Assembly (NCBI GenBank): GCA_002441555.1
Contig: DJWK01000036.1
Location: 1-64,000 of the forward strand
Source: Thermodesulfobacteriaceae bacterium UBA6232
Lineage (GTDB): Bacteria > Desulfobacterota > Thermodesulfobacteria > Thermodesulfobacteriales > Thermodesulfobacteriaceae
Length of the DNA: 64,000 nt
Direction: 5' to 3'
Below are positions 8,567-17,433 of the stretch, piece after piece; within the stretch, counting starts at the first letter, position 1; every line of letters begins with the position of its first letter. The translations under genes were made by a program, and so were the position numbers. The notes under the pieces are model-generated. The model ran no database searches and had not been told where the DNA came from. It was given only the letters and a program-made list of their open reading frames with translations.

Positions 8567-9460
8567 ATGAGAAAAATTAAAAAAAATCCCTTCGAAATCT
8601 TTGGAATTACTCCTAAATTTGCCAAAGAGCTTAAGGATGAGATTCTTTTTAAAATCATTAAAGGTATCTACAGAACTCTTCAACTTTATTATCATCCTGA
8701 CAGGGGGGGAGACCCTAAAAAGGCTTTGGAGTTAAATCTTGCCTTTGAAGCCCTAAACTACGAAAAAAATCCTCAGGCCTTTTCTAATTTTAAAAAAGCT
8801 TATATCCAGAGACTTTCAAGAAAAACCCTCAAAAAAGAACTTGAAGAACTTGAAAATACTCATAGAAAACTCCTTTATTTAAATGAACTTCTTAAAGAAA
8901 GATTCTGGCACTTTCTTGAAAAGGGAGGGGACTTTTTCAAAGAAATGTTTAATAGAGGATTCCTTTTGAAAGTTAAGCTTCTTGATATTGTCTCTCATAT
9001 AAATTTTTCAGATTACATAAGTTTTAAAAAGAAAAAACATTTTTTCAAAGAAATAATTTTTTCTAATGAAGATTTTGTTTTAAAAAAGGGGGTTTCTCAG
9101 GATAAATATTACAAAATAAGAAACTACAAATATTTGGGCACAATTAAGAGAGAATATTTTGAGCCCTGGAATTTTCTTGAACGCTCACTTAGAGATGAAA
9201 AATTTTTTCTCAGGGATTACCTAAATAAGGATACCTTTATAAGAGAACTTCTCATTTTTTTGCAACCTGAAATTAAAAATGACTCCTATTTATTTTATTA
9301 CAATCCTTTAGAACCACAGAGAGTTTATCTTGAGGGTTTAGTTTTGAAATGTGAAGAGATTACTCAACTTGAATTTTTAGAAATCTTGCAAAGGGCAATA
9401 TTAACCACTAAGGATGAAGAAGTTAAAACTTTTTCAGAAAGTAAGGAACTTATCACTTAA
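8567..9460 (+). CDS. J-domain protein with unknown C-terminal region
   Basis: The N-terminal 70 residues form a J domain: helices around NPFEIFGIT and a HPD tripeptide in YYHPDRGG, the Hsp70-stimulating motif. The remaining 220 residues are rich in Lys, Phe and Leu and lack the Gly/Phe linker, zinc fingers and C-terminal beta domains of DnaJ/CbpA. It is probably a specialised Hsp70 co-chaperone recruited to an unknown client. It follows the phosphorylase gene by 12 bases and converges with the methyltransferase gene, overlapping by 4 bases. A canonical CbpA-like protein is encoded at 53250. Confidence 0.72.
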   Translation: MRKIKKNPFEIFGITPKFAKELKDEILFKIIKGIYRTLQLYYHPDRGGDPKKALELNLAFEALNYEKNPQAFSNFKKAYIQRLSRKTLKKELEELENTHRKLLYLNELLKERFWHFLEKGGDFFKEMFNRGFLLKVKLLDIVSHINFSDYISFKKKKHFFKEIIFSNEDFVLKKGVSQDKYYKIRNYKYLGTIKREYFEPWNFLERSLRDEKFFLRDYLNKDTFIRELLIFLQPEIKNDSYLFYYNPLEPQRVYLEGLVLKCEEITQLEFLEILQRAILTTKDEEVKTFSESKELIT

Positions 9461-10641
9461 TCTATTTTTAAAAGTAAGCCCTTTAAATACTCTGTTTCTT
9501 CAATTAAAGGATTTATAGGATGATCAGGAGCTTGAAAAAGATATTTTAAAATTCTTGCCTTTAAATTAATCTTTGAAAGAATTTTTTTTATCAGAAACTT
9601 TTGTTCCTCTAAACTTAGAAAATGAGAACAGGAAAAAAGAAAAAGGAATCCCTTTCTGTTTTGAAAATATCTTAATCCTAAATAATAAAGATCTTCATAT
9701 TTTTTCATTCCCTTTTCTTTATCTTTTTTAGCCTTAATGAAGGCCGGGGGATCGAGAATAAGTATGTCTCCTTCAGTGGGAGGATTTCTTAGAATCTGAA
9801 AGATATCTCCCTCAACGGGTATAATTTTGTTTTTCCAGCCGTTAATTTTGGCAATTTCAATGGCAAGATCAAGGGCAAAGCCTGAACGGTCAAATAAATA
9901 AGCCCTTTTAGCGCCTCCTTTCAAAGCATACAAGGAAAAACCTCCAATATAAGAAAAACCATCGAAAATGATGAAATCCTTGGAAAATTTCATTAAAATC
10001 CTTCTGTTTTCTCTTTGATCAAGAAAAAATCCAGTTTTTTGCCCCTTTTCAAGGGGAATCAAAAATTTAATTCCATCCATTTCCACAAAAAGTGGATCTT
10101 CCTTATTTTCACCAATAAATTCCACATATTGAGGAAGATTTTCCTCTTTTCTTTTTTCAAAGTCATTTTTCAGAAAAAAGCCCTTTAAAAAAGACAGAGC
10201 TTCTCTTAGTCCAGAAAGAATAGCTTCCTTAAGGTTTTCCATTCCAAGAGTATGAAATTGAAGAACCGCAACATCTTTATAAATATCAACAATCAAACCG
10301 GGAAGAAAATCTCCCTCCCCATGAATCAAGCGAAAAACTTCTTCAGACGGGTATAGCTTTTTTCTAATTTCAAAAGACTTTTGGAAAATTCTTTTAAAGA
10401 ACTCCTTATCAATAGGGGTTTCATTTTTTGTTAGAATTTTTATACAATAATATACCTTTGGATTAAAATAAGCCTGAGCGAGAAAATGGCCTTCCTTTGT
10501 TAAAAGAGTTACAAGACTTCCTGGTTCTATTTTCTCCTTAAGCCTTTCTCCTTCAAGGGTATCTTTCAGAGTTAACCAGAGCCCTCCTGAGAAAACCTTT
10601 TTTGTGCCCTCAAAATTCAGTTTAATAGGATAGTATTTCAT
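9457..10641 (-). CDS. rlmI: RlmI/RlmK-like class I rRNA cytosine-C5 methyltransferase
   Basis: SAM-dependent methyltransferase predicted to act on 23S rRNA. The N-terminal PUA-like part (about residues 1-75) contains KVFSGGLWL and LTKEGHFLAQAYFNP. A central part holds HGEGDFLPGLIVDIY. The Rossmann methyltransferase domain has GQKTGFFLDQRENR, DGFSYIGGFSLYA, DRSGFALDLA, then DILILDPPAFIK. The last motif is the catalytic DPP. The length (about 395) is normal. ATG at 10641 is preferred; a start 15 bases upstream would overlap the cytochrome gene. The precise nucleotide modified is not determined here. Confidence 0.87.
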   Translation of the reverse strand: MKYYPIKLNFEGTKKVFSGGLWLTLKDTLEGERLKEKIEPGSLVTLLTKEGHFLAQAYFNPKVYYCIKILTKNETPIDKEFFKRIFQKSFEIRKKLYPSEEVFRLIHGEGDFLPGLIVDIYKDVAVLQFHTLGMENLKEAILSGLREALSFLKGFFLKNDFEKRKEENLPQYVEFIGENKEDPLFVEMDGIKFLIPLEKGQKTGFFLDQRENRRILMKFSKDFIIFDGFSYIGGFSLYALKGGAKRAYLFDRSGFALDLAIEIAKINGWKNKIIPVEGDIFQILRNPPTEGDILILDPPAFIKAKKDKEKGMKKYEDLYYLGLRYFQNRKGFLFLFSCSHFLSLEEQKFLIKKILSKINLKARILKYLFQAPDHPINPLIEETEYLKGLLLKID

Positions 10642-10642
10642 T

Positions 10643-11899
10643 TTAAAATTCTGCAAATATTTTAAGTATTCTTAAACTTCTATTAATATCGCCTTTTCCT
10701 ATGGTATGGGGAACCTTACAGGCCTCAAAATAGCCTTCAAGGGATTTGTCTTCAAAAACAAGTTTTAACCTTTCTTTTCTTTTAATACAAAGTCTTTTCT
10801 TATAATCCCTTCCAATTTCAAAATTTAAAATAGTTCTATTTTCTAAAGTGCATAACCAGATACCTTCTTTTTCTTTATCAGTAAATTTATCAGACATAAC
10901 ATATTTTATTTTTTCCCCCTTTATAAATTTTTTTACCAAATTTTCTATCTCATAGGATTCTTGAAAAGAAAGCTCATACCAGTCCCATAAATCGGGCTCA
11001 AGCTCTAAATAGCAAATTTTTAATGCATCCTGATTAAGAAAACTTGCATGACAAACTTCACAACGGACTTTTGAAAGAATTTTCTTTTTATGAAAAATGT
11101 TTTCTGATAGCTTTTTATGGCAAGTATTACAAGAAATCCTTCCCTTTCCGAACATAATCTCCGCTTTATTATGACAGCTTAGACATTTTAACCCCTTTTC
11201 TTTGTGCACATCCTCTTTTAATTGATAAGCTTCAATTCCATAGGGCCTTTCAGGCTCTTTCCCATTTACAAAGGGAGAGCGATAATCCACAAACCACGGA
11301 TGAGGAGAATATCCATAATAGTCCCAGCCAATTCTAATACTGTAATGACAAGAAAGACAGGTTTCATCATCTGGTTTAGAAATTTTATGGGGCTTATGAC
11401 AACTAAAACAGCCCCTTTCTCTCTTAGTCTTAGGATAAGCCTCGCCCTTGCCAAAAATATGACAGCTAAGACACCTCCTTTTTAAAAAATCAATCAAAAG
11501 CCCTTCATCGCTTTCAAAATCTCCTTCAAGATTGGAAAATTCATAAAGATTGGTAACCTTTAGAGGAAATTCAAATCCCTTAAAAATGCTTTTAAGTTCC
11601 CTTTCATAAGTAAAATGAAGGGAATTTTTAAAATTTTTAACTGCTTCATTATGGCATTTACCACAGATTCTTTCAATCTCGTTATAAGTAAAAAAGGTTT
11701 TCAGGCCCTTATGGGCTGATTCTTTGTTAAAAGCCCTTTCAGAACCTCCATGACAAAGGCTACAGGAAAGCCTTTTATGGGGTAAGGGAATTTCAATTTT
11801 GTGACAGTCTAAACAGGTAAATTCCTTGGATACTTTATCTGTGCAGGAATTTAAAGAAAAAATTGACAAAAAAAAGACGAAAAAAATTATAGGAAACAT
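10643..11899 (-). CDS. Nonahaem c-type cytochrome, predicted lipoprotein
   Basis: Exported electron carrier. Nine CXXCH haem-binding motifs are visible, starting CLDCH, CSLCH, CGKCH and ending CNTCH, CEVCH, all in the first 290 residues. The N terminus is a hydrophobic signal ending in a lipobox-like LNSC, so it is probably lipid-anchored facing the periplasm or outer surface. The last 120 residues have no haem motif. It probably takes part in respiratory electron transfer with sulfur or metal compounds, but no partner oxidoreductase is adjacent. It overlaps the SPL-family gene upstream (13 bases) and is followed at once by rlmI. Confidence 0.85.
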   Translation of the reverse strand: MFPIIFFVFFLSIFSLNSCTDKVSKEFTCLDCHKIEIPLPHKRLSCSLCHGGSERAFNKESAHKGLKTFFTYNEIERICGKCHNEAVKNFKNSLHFTYERELKSIFKGFEFPLKVTNLYEFSNLEGDFESDEGLLIDFLKRRCLSCHIFGKGEAYPKTKRERGCFSCHKPHKISKPDDETCLSCHYSIRIGWDYYGYSPHPWFVDYRSPFVNGKEPERPYGIEAYQLKEDVHKEKGLKCLSCHNKAEIMFGKGRISCNTCHKKLSENIFHKKKILSKVRCEVCHASFLNQDALKICYLELEPDLWDWYELSFQESYEIENLVKKFIKGEKIKYVMSDKFTDKEKEGIWLCTLENRTILNFEIGRDYKKRLCIKRKERLKLVFEDKSLEGYFEACKVPHTIGKGDINRSLRILKIFAEF

Positions 11900-12987
11900 A
11901 ATTTTTGAGCAACTCTGTCAAGTCTTTGAGCAACCTCTTCAGAACTTTTTAAAGGTATATCAAAGACCTCTTCCCAGATTCTTTCACTTTCCATACAAAA
12001 ATAATAAGTTACACTATCCATGGTTTCTTTTATTAATTTTTCAAAGGCTTTATAAAGGGACTTTCTTACCTCCACAAAATATCTTTTTTTCTGGTCAAGC
12101 CCCTCAATAAATTCGTAGGCATAAATGCTTGTTTCGGGGAATCGTTTTAAGGCAATTTCTTTTAAGATTTTTGGGTATCTTAAGGTGCCAAAGCTAATCC
12201 AGGCAATTTTTTCAAGGGGAATTGCATTAAGAATCCTTTCAAGCACAAGGGGATATTCCTTTTCTGCCTCGGGATAGAATATTATAGGATCAAAATGAAA
12301 GGCTACAGAAAAGCCCCTTTCTATTGCTCTTTTGGCACTTTCAATTCTTGCAGAAAGAGGAGCTGTTCCTCTTTCCTCAGTGGAAATGATTCTTTCTGTA
12401 TTTACAGACCAGGCAAAAATTACTTTGGGATCTCCTGTAAATTTTTCAAAAAAATCTTTGGAAAGTGGAACCTTCGTTTTTAATTCTAAAACTCCGTAGG
12501 GAGATTTTTCTTTCCAGAATTGAATCAATTTTTCAGAAATATGGGTAATCCCTTCAAGGGCAAGGCTATCTGTAAATTCACCTGTGCCAATCCTTATTAT
12601 TTTTCTTTCCTTTTTTTGTTTGTTTAAAAACTCTTCTAAAGTTTTAAAGCCTTGTTCAATAAGATTTCCCCAAACTTTAAGCCCTGGTCTGTTAAGATAT
12701 AATTGAAGAATACAATAGGAACAATCAAGAGGGCAACCTTCACCAATGTGAAATATTTTATAGCCACAACAGAGATAATTTTTAGTGCCAGGACAGGCCT
12801 TAACAAATTCTCCTTTAAATACTATGATAAAAAGGCGCCTTTTACCAAGAGTTACTAACTCTTCCTCAGGTAAAAATTCCCAATTAAACTCTTCATAAGA
12901 AGGAATGATTTCATAGTGAGGGTATCTTTTGAGAATCTCTTGAGTTAGAGAATAGGATAGGGCAGCTTTTTCTACGAAGATTTGCAA
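11887..12987 (-). CDS. Radical SAM protein, spore photoproduct lyase (SPL) family
   Basis: Radical S-adenosylmethionine enzyme. The [4Fe-4S] motif is CPLDCSYC (CX3CX2C) near residue 85, followed by ILQLYLN, as in SPL-family proteins. IGTGEFTDSLALE, ELKTKV, WSVNTERII, the block ending SAKRAIERGF and FHFDPI are also family-like. Length 366 is normal. True SPL repairs the thymine dimer of spores. Many non-sporulating bacteria carry relatives of unknown substrate, and nothing in this window suggests sporulation, so a different nucleic-acid substrate is likely. It sits between asd and the cytochrome on the same strand. Confidence 0.82.
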   Translation of the reverse strand: MQIFVEKAALSYSLTQEILKRYPHYEIIPSYEEFNWEFLPEEELVTLGKRRLFIIVFKGEFVKACPGTKNYLCCGYKIFHIGEGCPLDCSYCILQLYLNRPGLKVWGNLIEQGFKTLEEFLNKQKKERKIIRIGTGEFTDSLALEGITHISEKLIQFWKEKSPYGVLELKTKVPLSKDFFEKFTGDPKVIFAWSVNTERIISTEERGTAPLSARIESAKRAIERGFSVAFHFDPIIFYPEAEKEYPLVLERILNAIPLEKIAWISFGTLRYPKILKEIALKRFPETSIYAYEFIEGLDQKKRYFVEVRKSLYKAFEKLIKETMDSVTYYFCMESERIWEEVFDIPLKSSEEVAQRLDRVAQKLCFL

Positions 12988-12990
12988 GGC

Positions 12991-14013
12991 TTAAAGGTAT
13001 TTTTCAATTAATACTTCTGCTATTTGGACAGCATTGGTTGCTGCACCTTTTCTAAGATTATCTGCCACAATCCAGAGGTTTAATCCATTCTCAACGGAAA
13101 AATCTTCTCTAATTCTTCCCACAAAAACTTCGTCTCTTCCAGCAACTTCAATTTGAAGGGGATAAATTTTGCGCTCTGGGTCATCAAGAACCACAACCCC
13201 TGGGGCTTTGCTCAAGATTTCAATAGCCTCTTCCACAGTTAATTTTTTTTCAGTTTCAATATTAACTGCTTCGGCATGACCGTAAAAAACAGGAACTCTC
13301 ACTGTGGTTGCTGTAACCCTGATAGTTGGATCTTCCATGATCTTTTTTGTTTCCTCAATCATTTTCATTTCTTCCTTGGTGTATCTATTGGGCAAAAAAA
13401 CATCAATATGGGGAACGCAATTGAAGGCTATGGTTTGAGGAAGATGTTTGGCAGGAGGAAGGGGTTCTCCTGAGCACCAGGCCTTAACCTGAGAAATAAG
13501 CTCGTCAATGGCCTTCTGTCCGGCCCCTGAAACAGATTGATAAGTGGAAACAACAATTCTTTTAATTTTGGCAGCATCGTGAAGGGGTTTTAAGGCAACC
13601 ACCATTTGTATAGTTGAACAATTGGGATTAGCTATAATACCCTTATTTTTATACTGAGCAATGGCATGGGGATTTACTTCTGGAACAATAAGAGGAACCT
13701 CAGGGTCCATCCTCCAGGCACTTGAATTATCTATAACAATTGCTCCATCTTCTGCGAATTTGGGAGCATATTCAAGACTTCTTGAAGCTCCAGCAGAAAA
13801 AAGAGCAATGTCAATTCCCTTAAAACTTTTGGTCTCCTCAAGAACCTCAACCTCTATTTCTTCTCCTCTGAAGGGGATTTTTATACCCTTTGATTTAGGT
13901 GAGGCAAAAAGCCTTAACTCTTTTACAGGAAAGTTTCTTTCTTCAAGAACATTTATCATCATTCTCCCAACTGCACCAGTTGCCCCCACAACAGCAACAG
14001 CATATTCTTTCAT
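12991..14013 (-). CDS. asd: Aspartate-semialdehyde dehydrogenase
   Basis: Cytoplasmic NADPH enzyme that reduces aspartyl phosphate to aspartate semialdehyde on the way to lysine, threonine and methionine. N-terminal VVGATGAVG is the dinucleotide loop. The catalytic Cys lies in NPNCST near residue 130. STYQSVSGAGQKA, FNCVPHID and RVPVFYGHAE near residue 241 are active-site blocks. At 340 residues it is full length. ATG at 14013 has AGGAGGCTT upstream. It is the first gene of a minus-strand group with the SPL-family protein and the cytochrome, which have no obvious pathway link. Confidence 0.95.
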   Translation of the reverse strand: MKEYAVAVVGATGAVGRMMINVLEERNFPVKELRLFASPKSKGIKIPFRGEEIEVEVLEETKSFKGIDIALFSAGASRSLEYAPKFAEDGAIVIDNSSAWRMDPEVPLIVPEVNPHAIAQYKNKGIIANPNCSTIQMVVALKPLHDAAKIKRIVVSTYQSVSGAGQKAIDELISQVKAWCSGEPLPPAKHLPQTIAFNCVPHIDVFLPNRYTKEEMKMIEETKKIMEDPTIRVTATTVRVPVFYGHAEAVNIETEKKLTVEEAIEILSKAPGVVVLDDPERKIYPLQIEVAGRDEVFVGRIREDFSVENGLNLWIVADNLRKGAATNAVQIAEVLIEKYL

Positions 14014-14104
14014 GTTAAGCCTCCTAAGGAATATTAAATTAGATTAAATTAGATACAAAAATAAACTAAGAAAAAATTACCACAGACTATCCGCTTTGAC
14101 AAGA

Positions 14105-14452
14105 TTACACTTTATGTTGGAGGAGAATACCCACAAGTTCTTGCAATCTTTGAGACAACCTCAAAAGTTCTTCAGGAGGAATTTGCTTAATAATCTCGCC
14201 TGTGTCCTTTCGAAAAACCTGGACAACAAGGGTTTGATATTTTTTGTCATACACAATTTTGGCATCAAGATCAAAAAGGAAAATAAATTCTTTAAAATAT
14301 TCAGCAATTTCTTTTAGCTTTTCCTTATTAAGTTTTACTAAGGGTTCTTTTAAATCCTCCTTTTTTAAAGGGTTTACCTGACTTTGAGGATTCATATCTT
14401 TTTGAGTTAAAATCTGATCAAGAACCAGATTTTTATAAAGTTCTACCTTCAT
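14105..14452 (-). CDS. flaG: FlaG-family flagellar protein
   Basis: A small protein of about 115 residues. Its C-terminal block FDLDAKIVYDKKYQTLVVQV followed by KDTGEIIKQIPPEELL is the FlaG signature. In other bacteria FlaG influences flagellar filament length. No other flagellar gene is in the window. ATG at 14452 is used; an alternative in-frame TTG lies 12 bases upstream and neither has a strong ribosome site. Family membership is well supported, motility is inference. Confidence 0.8.
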   Translation of the reverse strand: MKVELYKNLVLDQILTQKDMNPQSQVNPLKKEDLKEPLVKLNKEKLKEIAEYFKEFIFLFDLDAKIVYDKKYQTLVVQVFRKDTGEIIKQIPPEELLRLSQRLQELVGILLQHKV

Positions 14453-14587
14453 AGGGGCCCCCAATAAAGATATTTTTTAAAATATATTCGGCACTAATTT
14501 AAGGTTCTTTAATTCTACATAAATCTTTAAAAACTTAAAAAACTAAAAACCTTTTAAAATTAAAGTCTAAGCCAAAAAACTCCTTAT

Positions 14588-14615
14588 TTGACAATATTTT
14601 TCAGTGGATTAAAAT
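14588..14615 (+). promoter_or_regulatory. Sigma-70-like promoter for the Mrp ATPase gene
   Basis: TTGACA at 14588-14593 and TAAAAT at 14610-14615 with a 16-base spacer, 38 bases before the ATG at 14653. There is no competing gene on this strand upstream. Confidence 0.6.
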
Positions 14616-14652
14616 AACTTTGGTTTTCAAAATACTTTGGGAGGAATCAGAT

Positions 14653-15816
14653 ATGCCCGTTGGAAATGAAAAAAGTGTTATTCTTGATCAACAAGATAAA
14701 AAGGTTCGGGAACAGCTTTCCAAAATTAAACACAAAATTATGGTGATGTCAGGAAAAGGAGGAGTAGGAAAAAGCACCATCGCGGTAAATATTGCTGTTG
14801 GTCTTTCACTTCAGGACTTTATGGTTGGCCTTCTTGATGTGGATTTGCATGGTCCAAGTATTCCCAAAATGCTTGGAGCAAGAGATTTAAAACTAACAAG
14901 ACGCCCAGATGGAAGGCTTGGAGCTATAAAATACTCCCCCAATCTCAAATTTCTCTCCATTGAACCCCTTCTTCCTTCAGAGGACTCAGCCATTATCTGG
15001 AGAGGGCCAATTAAGATATCAGCCATAAAACAGTTTATAGGGGATATTGATTGGGGCGAGCTTGATTATTTAATAATTGATGCTCCTCCTGGAACTGGAG
15101 ACGAACCTTTAACAGTTGCCAAAACCATACCAGATGCCTATGCACTAATTGTTACCACGCCTCAGGAAGTTTCTCTCATTGATGTAAAGAAATCCATAAG
15201 ATTTTGTCAGAAAGTAAAAATGAGAATATTAGGACTTGTGGAAAATATGAGTGGTTTTATCTGTCCCCATTGTGGGAAGCCCCTTGATCTATTTAAAAGG
15301 GGTGGAGGACAAAAACTTGCAGAGGAGATGGGGATAAGATTTCTCGGGAAAATTCCTGTTGATCCAAGAATCGTTGATACAGGTGATAGAGGGAAACCCA
15401 TTGTAGGTGCCTATCCAGAAAGTATTACTGCTAAAGCTTTTGAAGATTTGATAAGAAATATTGTTTCAGCCACAGAAGAAATGGTCCGCGATGTTCTTGA
15501 AGAAAAATTTATGCGAATTGCCTGTCCCATTTCTACTCCTCAAAAATTTGAGTCTGATCCAGAAAAATTTGATTTATTTGCTTTATATGATGTAGAGAAT
15601 AATAAAATCCTTGTAAAGGATGTTGTGAAAAAACCAGAAGACCAAGATCTTATTGATTTTCTTAAGGAACAAGTTGCTACACACATAGTTTTATATAACC
15701 CACCTAAGGAGCTTGCCGATAAACTTTCAGCTAATCAAATAAGGGTTCTTATAACAGAAAGCCAAGAAGCCAATTCCGATAACCTAATTCAAGAATATCT
15801 TCAATCAAAGGCCTAA
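14653..15816 (+). CDS. apbC: Mrp/NBP35-type Fe-S carrier P-loop ATPase with C-terminal NifX-like domain
   Basis: Iron-sulfur cluster carrier ATPase that assembles and transfers [4Fe-4S] clusters. The P-loop is GKGGVGKST near residue 36, then DVDLHGPS, IIDAPPGTGDEP and the cluster-binding CPHC near residue 198. The last 100 or so residues, from MRIACPIS, resemble the dinitrogenase Fe-Mo cofactor (NifX/NafY) fold that is fused to Mrp in some anaerobes, but weakly. ATG at 14653 is chosen since GGGAGGA precedes it; the frame continues upstream to 14620 without a better site. The short zinc-ribbon ORF follows by 4 bases. Confidence 0.88.
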   Translation: MPVGNEKSVILDQQDKKVREQLSKIKHKIMVMSGKGGVGKSTIAVNIAVGLSLQDFMVGLLDVDLHGPSIPKMLGARDLKLTRRPDGRLGAIKYSPNLKFLSIEPLLPSEDSAIIWRGPIKISAIKQFIGDIDWGELDYLIIDAPPGTGDEPLTVAKTIPDAYALIVTTPQEVSLIDVKKSIRFCQKVKMRILGLVENMSGFICPHCGKPLDLFKRGGGQKLAEEMGIRFLGKIPVDPRIVDTGDRGKPIVGAYPESITAKAFEDLIRNIVSATEEMVRDVLEEKFMRIACPISTPQKFESDPEKFDLFALYDVENNKILVKDVVKKPEDQDLIDFLKEQVATHIVLYNPPKELADKLSANQIRVLITESQEANSDNLIQEYLQSKA

Positions 15817-15820
15817 TTTT

Positions 15821-16042
15821 ATGGAAGAATATGTTAAATGTAAATACTGTGGTGGAAAGGCTATAATTACTGGAACCTGAGCCAAGGGAAGGGTAAGGTG
15901 CCTTACCTGCGGAATAGAAAGGCCTGTTAAAGAATATGAAGAAGAAATTGAAGAATATAAAGAGAGTTTAATTAACCATTTTGGGCAATGTTCTTTTGAG
16001 GGGGATTCTTATGAATCTAAAGAAACTCATAAAAAGGGATAA
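15821..16042 (+). other. Small zinc-ribbon-like ORF with an in-frame TGA (recoded or nonsense)
   Basis: ATG at 15821 opens a frame that reads MEEYVKCKYCGGKAIITGT, meets TGA at 15878-15880, then continues for 53 more codons through RCLTCG to TAA at 16040. The two CXXC pairs on either side of the TGA would form one zinc ribbon, so the reading frame after the stop is clearly meaningful. A hairpin with arms GGTAAG and CTTACC and loop GTGC lies 11 bases after the TGA, the place of a bacterial SECIS element. It could be a selenoprotein, a nonsense mutation (for example TCA to TGA) or a sequence error. The 3' end overlaps apgM by 32 bases. Function is unknown. Confidence 0.5.
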
Positions 16043-17234
16043 AAAAAGTAAAATAATACTTTTTGTTCTTGACGGGGTAGGGGATTTACCTGTAAAAGAC
16101 GGAAGAACACCTCTTGAACTGGCAAATACTCCTAATCTTGATGAACTTGCAAAGGCCTCTGCAACAGGGCTTCATATTCCTGTTGACTATGGTATAACCC
16201 CAGGTAGCGGACCGGGGCATCTTGGAATCTTTGGTTATGAACCTTTAAAACTTGAAATCGGAAGGGGGATTCTTGAGGCCTTAGGGGTTGGCCTTGAAGT
16301 AAAAGAAACAGATATAGCTATTAGAGGAAATTTTGCAACTGTTAAATATGAAAATGGAAAACCCATAGTTATTGATAGAAGAGCTGGAAGGATACCTACT
16401 GAAGAAAATAGGCGATTAATCAATTATTTATCTCAAAATATTAAGAAAATTGATGAAGCTGAAGTTATATTATGTTCAGGTAAAGAACATCGTTTTTCTT
16501 TAATTTTAAGATTTCCTCACAAGGTCTCTTCTCTTGCAGAAAAAATCAATGATACTGATCCTCAAGGTACTGGAAAAGAGCCTTATGAACCTAAGGGGGA
16601 AAATGAGGAGGCTGAAAGGGTTGCAGAAATTGCAAGAAAATTCATTAATCAGGTTGCTGAGCTTTTAAAAAATGAGACAAAAGCCAATTATGTGCTTTTA
16701 AGGGGTTTTTCAGTTAAACCCGATATAGAGCCATTTCCAGAAAAATTTGGTTTAAAAAGTGCCTGTATTGCGGTTTATCCCATGTATAAAGGGCTTGCAA
16801 GACTTGTGGGAATGGATGTCATAACCGTTGAAGGAGAAGCCATAAAAGATGAAATTGACACCTTGAAAAGGTATTACGAGAATTATGACTTTTTCTTTAT
16901 TCATATCAAAAAAACCGACTCCTTTGGCGAGGACGGGAATTACGCAGGCAAAGTAAAAGTTATTGAAGAGTTTGATAGTTTTTTATCTGAAGTCTTGTCT
17001 TTAAAACCTGATGTAATTGCTATAACTGGAGACCATTCAACCCCTTGTGCTATGAAATCTCATTCCTGGCATCCTGTTCCAGTTTTGATTTATTCCCCAT
17101 ATTGTCTGGGAGGGCTTTCTAAGAGATTTACTGAAAGAGAGTGTTTAAAGGGCGAGCTTGGAATTTTCCCAAGCCACAAATTAATTCAGCTTTTGCTTGC
17201 CCACTCTGAAAAACTTACCAAATTCGGGGCATAA
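16011..17234 (+). CDS. apgM: 2,3-bisphosphoglycerate-independent phosphoglycerate mutase, archaeal type
   Basis: Interconverts 3- and 2-phosphoglycerate in glycolysis and gluconeogenesis; alkaline-phosphatase superfamily. Metal-binding and catalytic blocks include FVLDGVGDLP near the N terminus, GSGPGHLGIFGY (with the nucleophile region), IDRRAGRIPT, DPQGTGKEP, FFIHIKKTDSFGEDGN and TGDHSTPC near residue 343. At 407 residues the length is typical for ApgM. ATG at 16011 is preferred over an upstream frame because GAGGGGG precedes it. It lies after the Mrp gene and the zinc-ribbon ORF. Confidence 0.93.
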   Translation: MNLKKLIKRDKKSKIILFVLDGVGDLPVKDGRTPLELANTPNLDELAKASATGLHIPVDYGITPGSGPGHLGIFGYEPLKLEIGRGILEALGVGLEVKETDIAIRGNFATVKYENGKPIVIDRRAGRIPTEENRRLINYLSQNIKKIDEAEVILCSGKEHRFSLILRFPHKVSSLAEKINDTDPQGTGKEPYEPKGENEEAERVAEIARKFINQVAELLKNETKANYVLLRGFSVKPDIEPFPEKFGLKSACIAVYPMYKGLARLVGMDVITVEGEAIKDEIDTLKRYYENYDFFFIHIKKTDSFGEDGNYAGKVKVIEEFDSFLSEVLSLKPDVIAITGDHSTPCAMKSHSWHPVPVLIYSPYCLGGLSKRFTERECLKGELGIFPSHKLIQLLLAHSEKLTKFGA

Positions 17235-17365
17235 TTCAAAGTCAATGGATTAACATTTTCTTCCATAGCTTAAATTTAATTTACTTCTGATAAGATATAT
17301 TATGTAAAATAAAGTCCTTGAATTAAATTCTCACGATTGATTTAAAAATTTTATTAATATTTTAC

Positions 17366-17393
17366 TTGACAATATTAATTTATTGTGTAGAAA
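17366..17393 (+). promoter_or_regulatory. Probable promoter of the split-Soret cytochrome gene, within an AT palindrome
   Basis: TTGACA at 17366-17371 and TAGAAA at 17388-17393 with a 16-base spacer. Nine-base inverted arms ATTAATATT (17353-17361) and AATATTAAT (17371-17379) flank the -35 and could be an operator or simply AT-rich DNA. Confidence 0.45.
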
Positions 17394-17433
17394 ATTTTAA
17401 TAAACAATAAAATTAAAATAAGGAGGTGGCACA

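Noticed and set aside
11887..12987. Spore photoproduct lyase proper, implying a sporulating organism
   Set aside because: Only family-level similarity is visible and no sporulation gene occurs in the window; non-sporulating bacteria carry relatives.
14105..14452. A flagellar gene cluster
   Set aside because: FlaG is the only flagellar-type gene; its neighbours are unrelated.
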